A model generated the notes under the pieces. The model was not told the DNA's origin and ran no database searches. It saw nothing but the letters and a program-made list of their open reading frames with translations. A DNA stretch of 64,000 bases, taken from Phymatolithon calcareum (Eukaryota > Rhodophyta > Florideophyceae > Hapalidiales). Positions 9,587 through 20,429 of this stretch are shown one piece after another. The translations under genes and the position numbers were made by a program. Location: the NCBI GenBank assembly GCA_977006965.1, contig OZ345358.1:1984001-2048000 (forward strand), in the 5' to 3' direction. Each line of letters starts with the position of its first letter. Position 1 is the first letter of the stretch.

Positions 9587-12500
9587 ATGAGCCTGCGCAC
9601 TGCATTTCTGTTAACGGTACTCGTGACATGCACAACTGCAATCAGGCATCGCGTTTTCGTCGTCACTATCCTCCCACATCTCGGTTACCACGCTCGCGAT
9701 TCCCTCTGGCGCTCCCACGGGCTCCACCCTGAGCGTAGTTTGTTCCGCTCCCCGTCCTCCTATCTGGTCTCGACACATCCGCGTCACGTGCGCCACATTA
9801 AAGCGGACCCGCGAGTGGAAGACGTCGAGATTCTGCAGCCCTCGTCAAAGTCGAGTCTGCTTGTGTCTCGCACCGCTGTGTCAGACGCAACGGCAAAGGA
9901 CCGCCGTCGTACCACGACACTGAAGCATGACGTGGATGCGATATGCAGCAATTTTACGAGACGGCTGCAAAACAATCCGGGAACCATTGCAGTCGACCTT
10001 CTGAGAGAGTTTCCAAAGGGCTACTCCGACGCTGTGTTGCATCCCGCTGAATTTGATGGCCACGAGCTTGTAGTTACTTCCTTGTGCTTTTACAATGCGG
10101 ATGATTGCGCTTTGACCTGGTTCGGACGCCGACGTGAGCTTAATAATTTGCTGGGCGACGACGCTGCACTCGTTGACGAGTCGACGACGGAGCATGGAAA
10201 ACGTGTGCTGGTACTGAAAGTGCCACCTGGGACCTCCTTGTGTGCCGTGGCGCATCGTGTCGCGCATATGCATTATATAGTGGGTATTGAGCGCCGACCG
10301 CCGTACGCCGTTCTTAATGCATTCGCTTCGGCCGCGGTGCAAACAGGGGCGTCGGAATCTGTGAGTATGAAGAACGCGGCTATCTGGAAGCAAGGACTAC
10401 TGGGCCAGGGCGAGGTTGTGGGCGTCGGTGATACGGGCGTCGACCTTGAGTCATGCTATTTCCGGGAGCATAGCCTGAATGCGTCAATGCCGCGACCATC
10501 CCTGTCCGGGCGAAAATGTGACTTAAGTCGGCGCAAGGTTGTGTGCTACTACGTCGCAGAAAAAGCCTCTTTTGGTGACGATTCGTCGCGAGGTGGCGGT
10601 GGGCATGGTAAGGCGTTTACTTCGCGGATTGAGAAATGTGGCGACGAAATGGGATGAATGACCATGGTCTAACACCGCCACTCCTTGTCCTTCTGGTATT
10701 CCGTGCTGTCGCAGGAACTCACGTGAGTGGGACGATTGCTGGACTGCATGCGTCCACAGTCAACATGACGGAAAACTTATATGCACTAGTAGAGCACATG
10801 ACAAACAATAGCGATGAGATGAACGGCATTGCCCCTCTGGCGCGTATCGCTGTGAATGACATTGGTTCCGGACGCGGCCCGCTTGCAGCTCCTGCGGATA
10901 TCGCCACTTCCCCTTTTGTCACCGAGCCGTATGCAGCTGCCGGTGTGCGCATCCATTCCAACTCGTGGGGATGTGGTTCTTCACCGCGTGACCCGCGCTC
11001 GTGCAATGCATATGACTCACTCGCACGTTCGGTTTGTTAACTTCTCTTTTACCGTTTACTCCTTTTATTCTTTTATTTTTCTTTTGTTTACTAATTTGCA
11101 TTCCCTGAAGAACCCTCTGGTTTATTCTTCTTGACAGATGGATGAGTTCATGTTTTTGAACAAAGATGCCGTCCTTGTTGTTGCCGCAGGCAATTCTGGA
11201 GATTCTGGTGCAGTCGACATTTCTGAAACATCTGATAATGTATACAAGGACGGGTTCTACACTGTGGGGGCACCAGCGACATTTAAAAATGGTATCGCCG
11301 TTGGCGCTACGCAACGCGGTGAAGCTGACGTGCTCTGTGCTGCTTTCGACTCTGAACCGATGGAGTGTTCTTTAGAGAACTTGTTTTCCGCGTCAGCACG
11401 CGGTCCTACGCTTGACGGTCGCATCAAACCTGACGTTGTATTCCCCGGTGAGCATATTGTTAGTGCTCGCTCGTCTGAATATAGACTGAGTCACGCAAGG
11501 TGCATTGCGAACCCCGCCATGGGCGTCCATGTAATATCTGGAACGGTACCTTCAGTCCTACACATGCCTGCATTCCTATCGTCTCTCCCCACACAGAATC
11601 TCTAACCTGCAAATTTGGCATGGCTGCTTGTTTTTATTTTATACAGTCGATGGCATGTCCAGGTGTGGCTGGGGGGCTCGCATTGATAAGACAGTACTAT
11701 CGAGAATTCAACCCAACAACCGGAAAGCGAGGAGAAGTATCGTCCGGTCCGCTTGGTGATGGTAAGGGTCCGTCTGGCTCGCTACTCAAGGCAACGCTGA
11801 TCGCGGCCGCACAGCCGCTCACGGGCTACTACACATATCGGTCTGGCATGAGTGCTGCACGTGCGCGAAAACGGGTCAAGGATGCATCTCGTCCCGATTT
11901 TCTGCAGGGATTCGGGAGGCCACAATTGGACGCAGTTTTGCAGTTTTCGGACACTCGCGAGTCACCGTCGTTGCTCGTATTCGACCGGCATGATCTAGGG
12001 CACGGTGAGGCGCCGCACATTCACACGGTGCTTGTCGCGCCCGGCGGACGGTTTGCTGCTGTGCTTGTCTACGCTGACGCCCCAGGTCCGGTCCAGGAAA
12101 AATGGGAAGATGGAAGAGTGCTTGTGAACGATCTTGACCTATCAGCGGAGTGCGCCGAAGAAAAAGACTGTGACTATACGCGTGAAGAATTGTCGTCGAC
12201 GAGCAGGGTGGACAACGTGGAGCGGATTCCTCGCGGCGGCGGTAGTGCAATCGCGATCACTGGTACTGTGGTTAATTTGCGCGTGAACGCTCTCAAAGTC
12301 GTAACTCGTCGACAGCACTATGCACTCGTAGTTGTGGGAAAAGGATTGTCTTTCATGAGACACAATTCGACGCGAAGAAATTGGACGCCTGATTGGAGCA
12401 GGTCGGTAAGATACCCGAAAGGAGCAGAGCCAGCCGAGGAGACCGCATCTAAACATCGGGTTCTAAATGTTGCCATTGTTGCTGTTGCGGCAGTGGGGGG

Positions 12501-12618
12501 CCTCTTGATGTTGGCTGGCATAGTCATAATGATTACTTTTTGCTGGCGTTTTTGCACCAAGGACGAACAATCGGCAATGAGTGAAGACATTGACCTTCAT
12601 CAAGGCTTCTCGATGTAG
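9587..12618 (+). CDS. Membrane-anchored subtilisin-like serine protease (S8), four exons
   Basis: Exons are 9587-10607, 10715-11031, 11138-11545 and 11647-12618, separated by GT-AG introns of 107, 106 and 101 bp; the spliced product is 905 aa. The ATG at 9587 is chosen because it opens a clear signal peptide (MSLRTAFLLTVLVTCTTA); an in-frame ATG 45 bp upstream would mask it. A long propeptide-like region precedes the S8 domain. The catalytic residues are all present: Asp282 in GVGDTGVD, His340 in GHGTHVSG, the oxyanion Asn465 in AAGNSG, and Ser583 in GTSMACPG. Two introns fall inside the His and Ser motifs, so the motifs appear only after splicing. A beta-rich C-terminal domain follows. A single transmembrane helix lies at about residues 857-881, with a short acidic cytoplasmic tail. 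It is likely a type I membrane protease of the secretory route or cell surface. Substrate unknown. Confidence 0.9.
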
Positions 12619-13479
12619 ATATCCAGCCTTTCCCTTTTTTGTTCTTTGGTTCATACTGCAATCCGGATTTAGTTAAAACGATCAACTTTTACTCTCGAAA
12701 ATTCTCTCTTTGGGCGACCGGAAAAATCTGAGATAAGGTATGCGAGGAAGGCGTGTCAATCGAGTGGAAAGAAATGGAATTACAAAAGAGACGTGCCACT
12801 GTACAAACAAATGACACCCGCCAACACGCGAGCTCAGTCGCCCGGGCTTGTTTAGTCCGAGGACATGAAGCACTTCATCTACAGACGCCCATGGTAAACC
12901 GCAAGTCGATGGAGAAGACTAGAACGCAATCACGAGAACTTCTGCGAAGAAGCAAGAAAGTCTGCATAAGTTCGAACTCAATCGTGTATTCATTGCCTTT
13001 GGTTTTGTGTTTCGTGGGCTAGCCTTCATTTCCTGCCGCTCACATCCGTTGAAAGCTTTTAGGAAAAATCAGTTTCAATCTAGGTCAAAAAGGCCCCTCC
13101 AGTTCGTAATTCGCAAACGTAAGTTGCCGCTCCACACTATTATTGAGCCGCGACAAAAAAGCCTCGCCAGTTTGAAGCGCAACAACCGACAGGAAAGAAT
13201 GCCAATATGCAAGGTAAGAGGACATGCAAAAGACTTGGAAATGCAATCCATCTTTCCAGTCTCGAACAAACACCAAAAGAATATTGCCGCCATGAATAAT
13301 GACCACTTCCAAGCAATGACCCGGATGGTGAGCGAACAAAGAGAGCGCGGCAGGCGATCGACTTGCCTCAATGCCGTATAGTTCCTTGCTGCGTTTCATA
13401 GCGAGATAGAATTCGGATTATCTCGTCAAGAATGACGGTGCAGTTATCATGATTGCTTCAAGCAATTGCACTTCTTCCT
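12619..13479. other. Intergenic region, no supported gene
   Basis: Lys/Arg-rich short frames on the plus strand (12753-13022 and 13007-13381) and their complements have no recognisable domain. They are too short and overlap too much to choose between. Confidence 0.4.
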
Positions 13480-14007
13480 TTAATCGGTGCTGGCTGCTTG
13501 GTGACCGTCCAAACCTCGAAAGGGCTTGACATATTGTAAAGCCGTGTCCCACGGAAAGTAAACCCAGGTGTCCTGACTAACAGCTGTGACGAAAGTGTCG
13601 ACTTGGGATTCACCCGCCGGCTTAGCGTAAACGGTTGCAAAATGGGCCTCCGTGTAAAGAGTGCGTGCAATTTGCATTGTTTTGCCACTGTCGACCAAAT
13701 CGTCAATTACGAGAACGCCGCTTCCATCGCCCATAACGCGCGCATCCGGTTTCTTAAGCACCTCACCGTTGGCTTGAGATTGGTGGTCGTAACTTTTGAT
13801 GCAGATCGTATCCACCGTCCGCACATCCAATTCTCGAGCGACGATCATGGCGGGAACCATACCTCCTCGCGTGATGGCCACAACTGCTCGCCACGATCCA
13901 TCATCTGGCCCTTTGTCATGAAGACGCCACGCCAACGCTCGCGCATCGCGGTGGATTCGATCCCAGCTTACATGGAACCCTTTTTCGTGCGGATGACGCT
14001 CGGCCAT
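13480..14007 (-). CDS. gpt: Xanthine-guanine phosphoribosyltransferase
   Basis: The 175-aa product matches the bacterial XGPRT (Gpt) family in length and motif order. The family transfers the phosphoribosyl group of PRPP to guanine, xanthine or hypoxanthine in purine salvage. The visible motifs are the N-terminal [17 protein letters not shown] helix, TRGGMVP at residues 46-52, the [12 protein letters not shown] strand-loop, the PRPP-binding signature [13 protein letters not shown] ending at residue 110, [12 protein letters not shown], and the purine-binding [10 protein letters not shown] near the C-terminus. All key positions look intact. No targeting peptide is evident, so it is probably cytosolic. 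It is intronless. The close resemblance to the bacterial enzyme, and not to eukaryotic HGPRT, suggests ancient transfer from bacteria. Confidence 0.88.
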   Translation of the reverse strand: MAERHPHEKGFHVSWDRIHRDARALAWRLHDKGPDDGSWRAVVAITRGGMVPAMIVARELDVRTVDTICIKSYDHQSQANGEVLKKPDARVMGDGSGVLVIDDLVDSGKTMQIARTLYTEAHFATVYAKPAGESQVDTFVTAVSQDTWVYFPWDTALQYVKPFRGLDGHQAASTD

Positions 14008-14923
14008 GTCGGGTCTTTCAGTAAAGTGCTCGCCAGAGCAGTTCTCCTAGTCCGCTGGCGGCAATCTAGTCCAAGAGCGGGTCGGCGCACATACCTTGCA
14101 GTGGTCCTATCATTCTCATCGTCTGGCACGTAGCGAGGATCTCGGGGTGGGTTCTGAAACACATAGGCATGGGAAATTTTAATTTCAAAACTTTATTTCA
14201 TTATTAGGGTATCCTATTTTTGAATGAATATAGCAGATCTTCTCACACTAAAAATGGAAATCATTGTTCACTTCGCGTCGCGACGAACCCCTTCGAAGTA
14301 TATTAAGGCTTGAAACAACTTTCACTGAACTCTTTTCCAGTCTCCTGTTCTGTTCCCTTAGGACTCTAGTACTGCTGAGTGAACATTTTTGGAAGCGCAA
14401 GTACAATTTGTTGCAAATATGCAGGACGAGAATGAGCTAAGCAAATAGGCTTCGAAGAACAACGGGTTTGCACAGTTTTCCATCCTCCCAGTCTCAAATT
14501 GGATTATTGCGATGCTGTACAGTTCCAAGAGGAGAGCTCTACAGTAGATGGCGAGTAAAATCTTCTATAATGGCGAGCGCTAGTATCAATGATATCTCAC
14601 ATCAATCTCGATTGCAGGATTATGTACGTTCTTCACGAGCGGTGAAAATCCCCTCTAGAACGCTATAAAAATAGATGGAAAGAGAAAAGCCTCAGGAAAT
14701 TGCTTCGCGAAGCAATTTCCTGAGGCTTTTCTCCGCGGTGCAAACGATGAGTGGCTCCGAGGTATATGGATACAGTACAAAGATGCATAAAACACAAGAG
14801 CCAACATTACAATTGCACTTCTGGATGCAGTACTTCTACGTCCTTCGCCTTAAGCTTGAGACTCGGTAGACCGAGGGGACAAGGTCGACTTAATATTCGA
14901 ACAAGGCGAAGAAGGATGAAGAG
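14008..14923. other. Intergenic region containing a long perfect palindrome
   Basis: No supported gene. An A+T-rich segment lies at 14165-14230, and a 52-bp perfect palindrome at 14682-14733 is described separately. Confidence 0.5.
14682..14733. repeat. Perfect 52-bp palindrome
   Basis: Two 26-bp arms with no mismatch and no spacer; the centre is TTCGCGAA and the outer end is GAGAAAAGCC. Nothing else in the window shares the arm sequence. Palindromes of this perfection are unstable in replication, so it is probably young. Confidence 0.92.
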
Positions 14924-15295
14924 CTACAGTACTAAGCAGCGCGACGGGAAGTAGCCTGCGGCGTCAACACCAAACGTTATGGCACGCTTCCCAGAAAAGT
15001 TGGCGCGGTAGACCGTGAGACCACGACCACTAGAAGCGACAGCAAACCCTGGCTCAATGTGAACAATTGAAGACTTTGTGATTGCGGCGTCACGCACAAC
15101 GCTGTGAAAGGAACCAGACCGTTCCCATACAGTTCCCAACGGCTTCTGGAAGACTTCAAACACTCCATTTGGTCGACTTGCGATTAAGCACAAATCGACA
15201 GCGCGATCATGACCCGAGGAGACTCCAATTGGACACGACTCGCCAGCGGCTTCTTCAGGTACACATGCACTTCGCTCTGGGAAATGAAACTCCAA
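14924..15295 (-). CDS. Hypothetical protein or gene fragment, 123 aa
   Basis: The open frame has beta-strand-like patterning (GSFHSVVRDAAITKSSIVHI, then GFAVASSGRGLTVYRA) that suggests a piece of a repeat or propeller fold. No family is recognised. Overlapping frames on the plus strand are of similar length, so the coding strand is not certain. Frames upstream (15300-15600) do not join cleanly. Confidence 0.2.
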   Translation of the reverse strand: MEFHFPERSACVPEEAAGESCPIGVSSGHDRAVDLCLIASRPNGVFEVFQKPLGTVWERSGSFHSVVRDAAITKSSIVHIEPGFAVASSGRGLTVYRANFSGKRAITFGVDAAGYFPSRCLVL

Positions 15296-16611
15296 CGCGG
15301 AGATGCCTTCCTACCACATGTGAAACGTTAAGAGAATTTTGCAATCTTCGAACAGAAATGGCGATTCAGAGGCCCCGGGATGCCCGAATGTCGCGACGTT
15401 TGACACAATTACCTCACCACGTTCCTTGGCATTATTTTCCAGACTGCATCACACCGTATATTGGCCTCAACTGTCACGATGCGACGTCGGCTTCATGAAA
15501 GACCCCAATGCGTGCATTACCTCTATCCTCTTCGCACAGTCCAAAGCGAAACCAAGATCTCGAATTCTCGAGAATGGCGATAAAAAATGAGGCACCGTGC
15601 CCAGAATGAGGGAGGCATTAAGCCGACGCATTGATTCTCTGAACTCTTCGTTTCGTCAAGAACCCTCAATCCTCAATCTGGTAGAACTGTCTCATCTTCG
15701 ATCTTAATGCATAGGACAGAGAGCTCAACACAGATAGCAACGCTGTTTGGCATGCCGCAAAACTGTCTGCAGTTTTCTGTTTGATAGGTTTTTTTGGAAA
15801 AAATACTGTAAGCTAGGTCAATCTTTACTTGGAAACAGATATCGCTTTTCGAATGTAGCTAGCCTAGCATCCCCTATAGCAAGTACTTCGTGCCTTTTGA
15901 CGAAGATCGCATGCAAGTGACGAAAGGCTTGAAACATTCAGTGGAGTGCGACGACGATTATGAGCAATGGAAAAATGTTTCACACGGTACCGAAAACCTC
16001 AGTTTTAGTAGTGAGTGTTAAAGGGACAGAGATATCAGGGACAACCAGATACGCTGCATAATGGTCTGAACTGAGAGCGACGCCAAATTTCCAAACCTTC
16101 CGAAGAAACCACCGGAAGTAAATCACAACTCCAGTTTCGATGTCTTTTTTAGGGAGCGAAAGCCCTGCCAATTATCACTCCAGCTCAGCTTACTGGAGGT
16201 ACCTCTCTGATCACTCGAGATAAATCACACTCAGTCTCTACAGTTATTGCAAAGTTCTCCTGCTGCTTATTGGATGTAGCTCCCCACAGTCCAAAAAAGG
16301 AAACCAGTATCTCGAACGGTCGGATCGTCACTTCAGGTTCTGAAAACGGAGCTACCACATCCACGCTCGATGGCCAATGACCGCTGCTCCAGCCCAGAAA
16401 ATAACAGTAGATCCCCATGCCAGCCCAGCCCCTTACGGACCAAGAGTCAGTCTGCCCGTCGGAAACGGCCAGAAAGCACACCATTAGAAAAAAAGAGTTA
16501 AATTATTGCTGTCTCGACAAAAGGGGACCAAAACTATGCGAGTAAAGGAAAAAGTCTAAATCCATGTGTGAAAACATCCCGCCGTCTTCCTCCTTAACTT
16601 GCTTCTCGCCT
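15296..16611. other. Region without a convincing gene
   Basis: Two minus-strand frames lie end to end (15980-16171, 63 aa, and 16185-16484, 99 aa) and read like fragments of one protein. In-frame TGA and TAA separate them, and I found no clean intron. They could be a decayed gene. Nothing else is seen. Confidence 0.3.
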
Positions 16612-18582
16612 TCATGCCACCGAATGAGCCGGAGCTGCACGCGTCACCGCATGGTTTTGCGGTTTGAACTCCATACCGTCATATTGAAACTCAACCTGAC
16701 TCGGTTGTCGCGTAAGATGAGCTACCTCCGATCCAGACAACGTCAGTGGTCCACGACGATCCTTCCGCGATCGTCGACCCGTTGACCCGGTCGAGGGTAA
16801 TCCCATACTTGCGTTACGACGAGCTTTTGAATACCATCGTCCGCCGACAGAACGCCAGCGATGATGTACCGACGATTGTCCCAGGTCGTTACTGCTTGAT
16901 AACGATTCTGTGCCCTCGTTTAATCTATCCACAGACACCCCGCCCGTCGCAACACCGGGGGCATCAAATCGGTCACCGCTCTTTGCGCGCCTTGGAGTTG
17001 CGTCCACAGACCCCGTCGATCGACTAACAAGCGACGACGACGCACCGGGAAGATGCGCCCGTCGTCCATTGTTCGCATTAACTGATGAGAACGCGGTACC
17101 ACCAGAGGGAACACGTTTATCACGGCTTGAAGATGAATGCCTGTCGTTTGTCCCGCCGAACGTGTGATGACTTCCAGGGTAGTACTGGTGTGCCACGTTA
17201 TTAGCAGACGGTGATGTCGTGCCGCCTAGAACATGGCCCGAAGCATATCCTTTATCTGGCCGCGAGTTTTGCGGGAAAGTAGGTCTTCCACCCGTCTGCA
17301 CTGGACCCCGGGAGGACCGGGACATGCGTAGCGACCGTGCAAAACGACGCCCCAACGCAACAACAGAGAACGATCGTGAATCGCGAACACCGCGCATACC
17401 AGCTGCGGCCGAAGCATGTGCCGATGCCGCGGACGCCGCAGCAATGCGAATGTCAACTGCGAGAACGCGTGCAAATGCTGCCACATCGGGGTTCTTATGC
17501 ATCATTCCGACAGATGCTTTTTCAGTCACCGTGATCACGGCCTCGGCTATATTTGCACTGAGCACTATTGTCGGTTTGGGGGCCCGGGCATGATGGCCAA
17601 CAGATCCGAGTAGTAGCAGTGCACGAATGGCGGCAAGAGCGCGCTCAACGACATTTTCGTCCAGTTGGTGCACGTGCACGGCGATCAGGAGGGCGTTGAG
17701 AGCGGCAGCGGAGAAAAATTCGCGAGCGGCGGCCTTGGCCGCAGTGGAGGAACCGGATGCGGCAATTCGGATTAATTCCGACGCGAGCACTTGAACCGGT
17801 GCAAATTCCTTGTGACGATTCATTGCAGCCACCACCGTTGCTGCGAACGGCTGATCGACAAGAGATTGCGTCAACCCTGAAACGCCGCGCGAGAATCTTG
17901 AGCTCGGCAATGGGACAGAATACGACGAAGCCGCATGTCTCGCCGCCGCAACAAGCGCTAAAAGTCCAGCCGATGCACCTTGCGGTGTGGCCGCAAGTTT
18001 CGGTGCAGCCGACACGACAACAGCAGCGCATATATCAAAAGTGGCCGCCGCGGGCGGCGACAGCGGCTGATTAAGATGAAAGGCAATTAGGTCTGCGCCT
18101 CTCAACAATATGCCGGTATGCGACGCATGTTGTCGCATAGCGGACACAACAGCCGCCAGCACCGGATCTCTTGAGCGTGCGGCGGCCGCGGATGCAGAGT
18201 TTTGCAACGCGGCCAACGCAGTGTGCACGAACGCCGCGGACATGGAAAGACGGTCCAGCGCGCGAAGTACCGCCGGTTCAAATGCTGTCTCTGGGGCCAC
18301 AACGGCAGCATTCAGGGCCGGATGGGCAAGTACGGCGACGCAGAGATGAGCGACGCGCAGCGCGGAGTGATGGCGGTCCAGCACGCTGAGCACGGCGATG
18401 GCGGCGGCGTTGACGTCTATGGTGACCGGGGTATGACTGAGATTTCGGCGGAGCGCCTCACATGCTTTGGAGGCCTCCTCCACGGTGCCGGAGAGCATCG
18501 CGAAGAGCGTTGGTTCGGCGATGGTGCTCTGCGAACCATCGTCGTTGGTCGTGCGGTTGCTTATCAAACTGCGACTCGACAT
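16612..18582 (-). CDS. Large alpha-helical protein with Arg/Ser-rich tail, function unknown
   Basis: The start is placed at the ATG at 18582 (MSSRSLISNRTT), giving 656 aa. The frame extends further upstream, but that extension is Arg/Pro-rich and reads like promoter DNA. Residues of about 25-390 are strings of short amphipathic helices rich in Ala, Leu and Val (for example AAIAVLSVLDRHHSALRVAH and AAAREFFSAAALNALLIAV). This is the look of an ARM/HEAT-type solenoid, although no single repeat is diagnostic. Residues after 400 are Ser/Gly/Arg-rich and probably disordered, with many possible phosphorylation sites (RSSRGP, RSTGSVD, RRSRKDRR). It is intronless and G+C-rich. The gene ends far from its neighbour upstream, which runs in the same direction. 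Possibly a scaffold or cytoskeleton-associated protein; this is inference. Confidence 0.65.
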   Translation of the reverse strand: MSSRSLISNRTTNDDGSQSTIAEPTLFAMLSGTVEEASKACEALRRNLSHTPVTIDVNAAAIAVLSVLDRHHSALRVAHLCVAVLAHPALNAAVVAPETAFEPAVLRALDRLSMSAAFVHTALAALQNSASAAAARSRDPVLAAVVSAMRQHASHTGILLRGADLIAFHLNQPLSPPAAATFDICAAVVVSAAPKLAATPQGASAGLLALVAAARHAASSYSVPLPSSRFSRGVSGLTQSLVDQPFAATVVAAMNRHKEFAPVQVLASELIRIAASGSSTAAKAAAREFFSAAALNALLIAVHVHQLDENVVERALAAIRALLLLGSVGHHARAPKPTIVLSANIAEAVITVTEKASVGMMHKNPDVAAFARVLAVDIRIAAASAASAHASAAAGMRGVRDSRSFSVVALGRRFARSLRMSRSSRGPVQTGGRPTFPQNSRPDKGYASGHVLGGTTSPSANNVAHQYYPGSHHTFGGTNDRHSSSSRDKRVPSGGTAFSSVNANNGRRAHLPGASSSLVSRSTGSVDATPRRAKSGDRFDAPGVATGGVSVDRLNEGTESLSSSNDLGQSSVHHRWRSVGGRWYSKARRNASMGLPSTGSTGRRSRKDRRGPLTLSGSEVAHLTRQPSQVEFQYDGMEFKPQNHAVTRAAPAHSVA

Positions 18583-18914
18583 GGCGACGGCGAGGGCGCG
18601 ACGCCCGGTCGTTCGTTTCGCGCGGCGCGGTGCGGGCAGCGAAGGGGTAAATAGTGTACGGTAGTCGCTGGAGAGACGATGGGGACAGACAGGGCTAGAG
18701 CGCGGTGGGCGTGTACGAACGGGTCTACTGCGGGGATGGTACAGTACAGTGGGCTCACGTGGCGCGGCGTGCGTGGACGTGTGATCGTCTGCGAAACGAA
18801 AATCAAAGTATGTACTGTACTGCATGTCTACAAAAAACAATTGAATTACGGCCATTTCGCACGAAGCGCAACGTCCATTCAAAGTAAAATGTTTATTATA
18901 ATTCCGCACATTTA

Positions 18915-20429
18915 TCATATGTACTGAAACTCATCGTCCGGAAGGTAGAAAAGATAGAGCCGGTGGAAAACGGAGAGCACGGCCACCCACGAGACAACCT
19001 CCGCCATGTGCTCGGCGGCAAGATGCTGAGCGGAAGCACGGAGCACATGCGACGACTTTTGTTTCCGCGCCGACATCTTGGCCAACAAAAGCACCGCCTG
19101 TTGCTGATGGTTCATGCCTGCGTCCTCCAGACATGAGCGCGTCTTGTGTAGATCGGCCGACCGAACGTCGGATTCGCGTGCGAAGGCCTCCACTGCACGA
19201 AATACGGGGGCACGCAGTCCGCGCAAGCGAGCGAGCTTCTTGAATTCTGCCACCATACGTTGGTTGCCGTGTAGACTGCCGTAAATGATCGCTACGAGAC
19301 ACTTAACTCGCAGTGAAATCGTGCAGCCGGGTCCTTCGATTGCACGCAACAGAGTGGCGGCCAATGCGCGCGCAGCACGGGCGTGGCGGAAACAGCGAAA
19401 TATAGGAAATTCATGTCCAAGATGGCGGTTGAGGTAGCGCCCCAATCTCGGCCACCCGCCCGGAATACCTGCGACGTGCCGAAGATCAACCGACGTCCGA
19501 GCACCGAGTGGCCCGATGAGTGGGCGACCGGCTTTCCCGCTTGCAGCGCTGTGCGTCGAGTTGTGTCCCGCGGCTCGCGGAAGTGAGCGCGGCACCTGGT
19601 GCGCAAAAGTCGACCCTACGTTCCTTCCCTGCGAGTTTGCACGAGGTGGTAGTCTCTTTTTCCATCCTGCAGCGGTGCTATGTGTTCCTGTTCCCTCATC
19701 AACCAGACTCGCCCCCAATCCAGCCTCCACGGCGTACGCAACCGTGCTGAGATATCCCATGAGTGATGCACCGAAGACGACCCATTCCACGACCGCCGTC
19801 GACGAAATGGAACCGAACAATCTTTCCCTATCGTTTTTCGTAATCTCTTCCATCATACCGAGCTTCCGCGCAACCATTTTCACAGAGAATTGGGAGCCGG
19901 TGAGAGGTGGTTCACCGAGAAGCACGCGGGGGCTAGCACCGTGTTTCATTGCAAACGAGTAGGTATGGGCAATAGTACTTTCGCATCCTGTGCCGCGCGC
20001 AGACATGTGCGCCGCAAGTCCCACTAAACCGGAGCTTGTGCCCATACCCCAGTTCAGCAATGGCAGATTAAGCAGCGCCGGCACAAGCAAATTTTGTAGT
20101 GTTTGTGCCGGTGGAAAAAGAACGAAGAACGGGTCCGTCGATAACGGTGCGAGCGCGGGAGGGTGAGGGTGAGGTGGCGATGAGGCGTGATGTAGCGTCG
20201 ACTCGACCTTGGACGCATGGCGGCGCGAGAGCTTCGCTTTCAGCGCAGACCCTGGTGGCAGCAACGAGGAGAGACTCACAGATTCGCGCGGAAACTCCGG
20301 CTGCGGCGTGGACGCAGGGGATGGCGTTTCTTCTGAGGGAGGTTGTCGTGGCGGAGGTACCGCGCGCCGCATGGACGATAGGCGACGCGGCCGACGCGCG
20401 CGCGGCGAGTCCGGCGGAGGAACGTACAT
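18915..20429 (-). CDS. Protein with two AhpD/carboxymuconolactone-decarboxylase-like halves
   Basis: The start is placed at the ATG at 20429 (MYVPPPDSPRARR), giving 504 aa; the first 110 residues are Pro/Arg/Ser-rich and may be a targeting or disordered leader. The first half contains GCESTIAHTYSFAMKHGA and then AVVEWVVFGASLMGYLSTVAY. The second half contains VKCLVAIIYGSLHGNQRM and then MAEVVSWVAVLSVFHRLYLF. Both halves follow the all-alpha AhpD-like pattern of a cysteine/histidine helix followed by a hydrophobic helix ending near the usual 'NRL' position. The CxxC pair of active AhpD is reduced to a single Cys with His six residues on, so peroxidase activity is doubtful. The family call is tentative. 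It is intronless. The gene upstream of its 3' end has the same orientation, with a 333-bp gap. Confidence 0.5.
   Translation of the reverse strand: MYVPPPDSPRARRPRRLSSMRRAVPPPRQPPSEETPSPASTPQPEFPRESVSLSSLLPPGSALKAKLSRRHASKVESTLHHASSPPHPHPPALAPLSTDPFFVLFPPAQTLQNLLVPALLNLPLLNWGMGTSSGLVGLAAHMSARGTGCESTIAHTYSFAMKHGASPRVLLGEPPLTGSQFSVKMVARKLGMMEEITKNDRERLFGSISSTAVVEWVVFGASLMGYLSTVAYAVEAGLGASLVDEGTGTHSTAAGWKKRLPPRANSQGRNVGSTFAHQVPRSLPRAAGHNSTHSAASGKAGRPLIGPLGARTSVDLRHVAGIPGGWPRLGRYLNRHLGHEFPIFRCFRHARAARALAATLLRAIEGPGCTISLRVKCLVAIIYGSLHGNQRMVAEFKKLARLRGLRAPVFRAVEAFARESDVRSADLHKTRSCLEDAGMNHQQQAVLLLAKMSARKQKSSHVLRASAQHLAAEHMAEVVSWVAVLSVFHRLYLFYLPDDEFQYI

Noticed and set aside
18583-18918. N-terminal extension of the helical protein by 112 residues
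   Set aside because: The stretch is Arg/Pro-rich, overlaps the spacer between genes and lacks folded-domain patterning; the internal ATG at 18582 is a more natural start.
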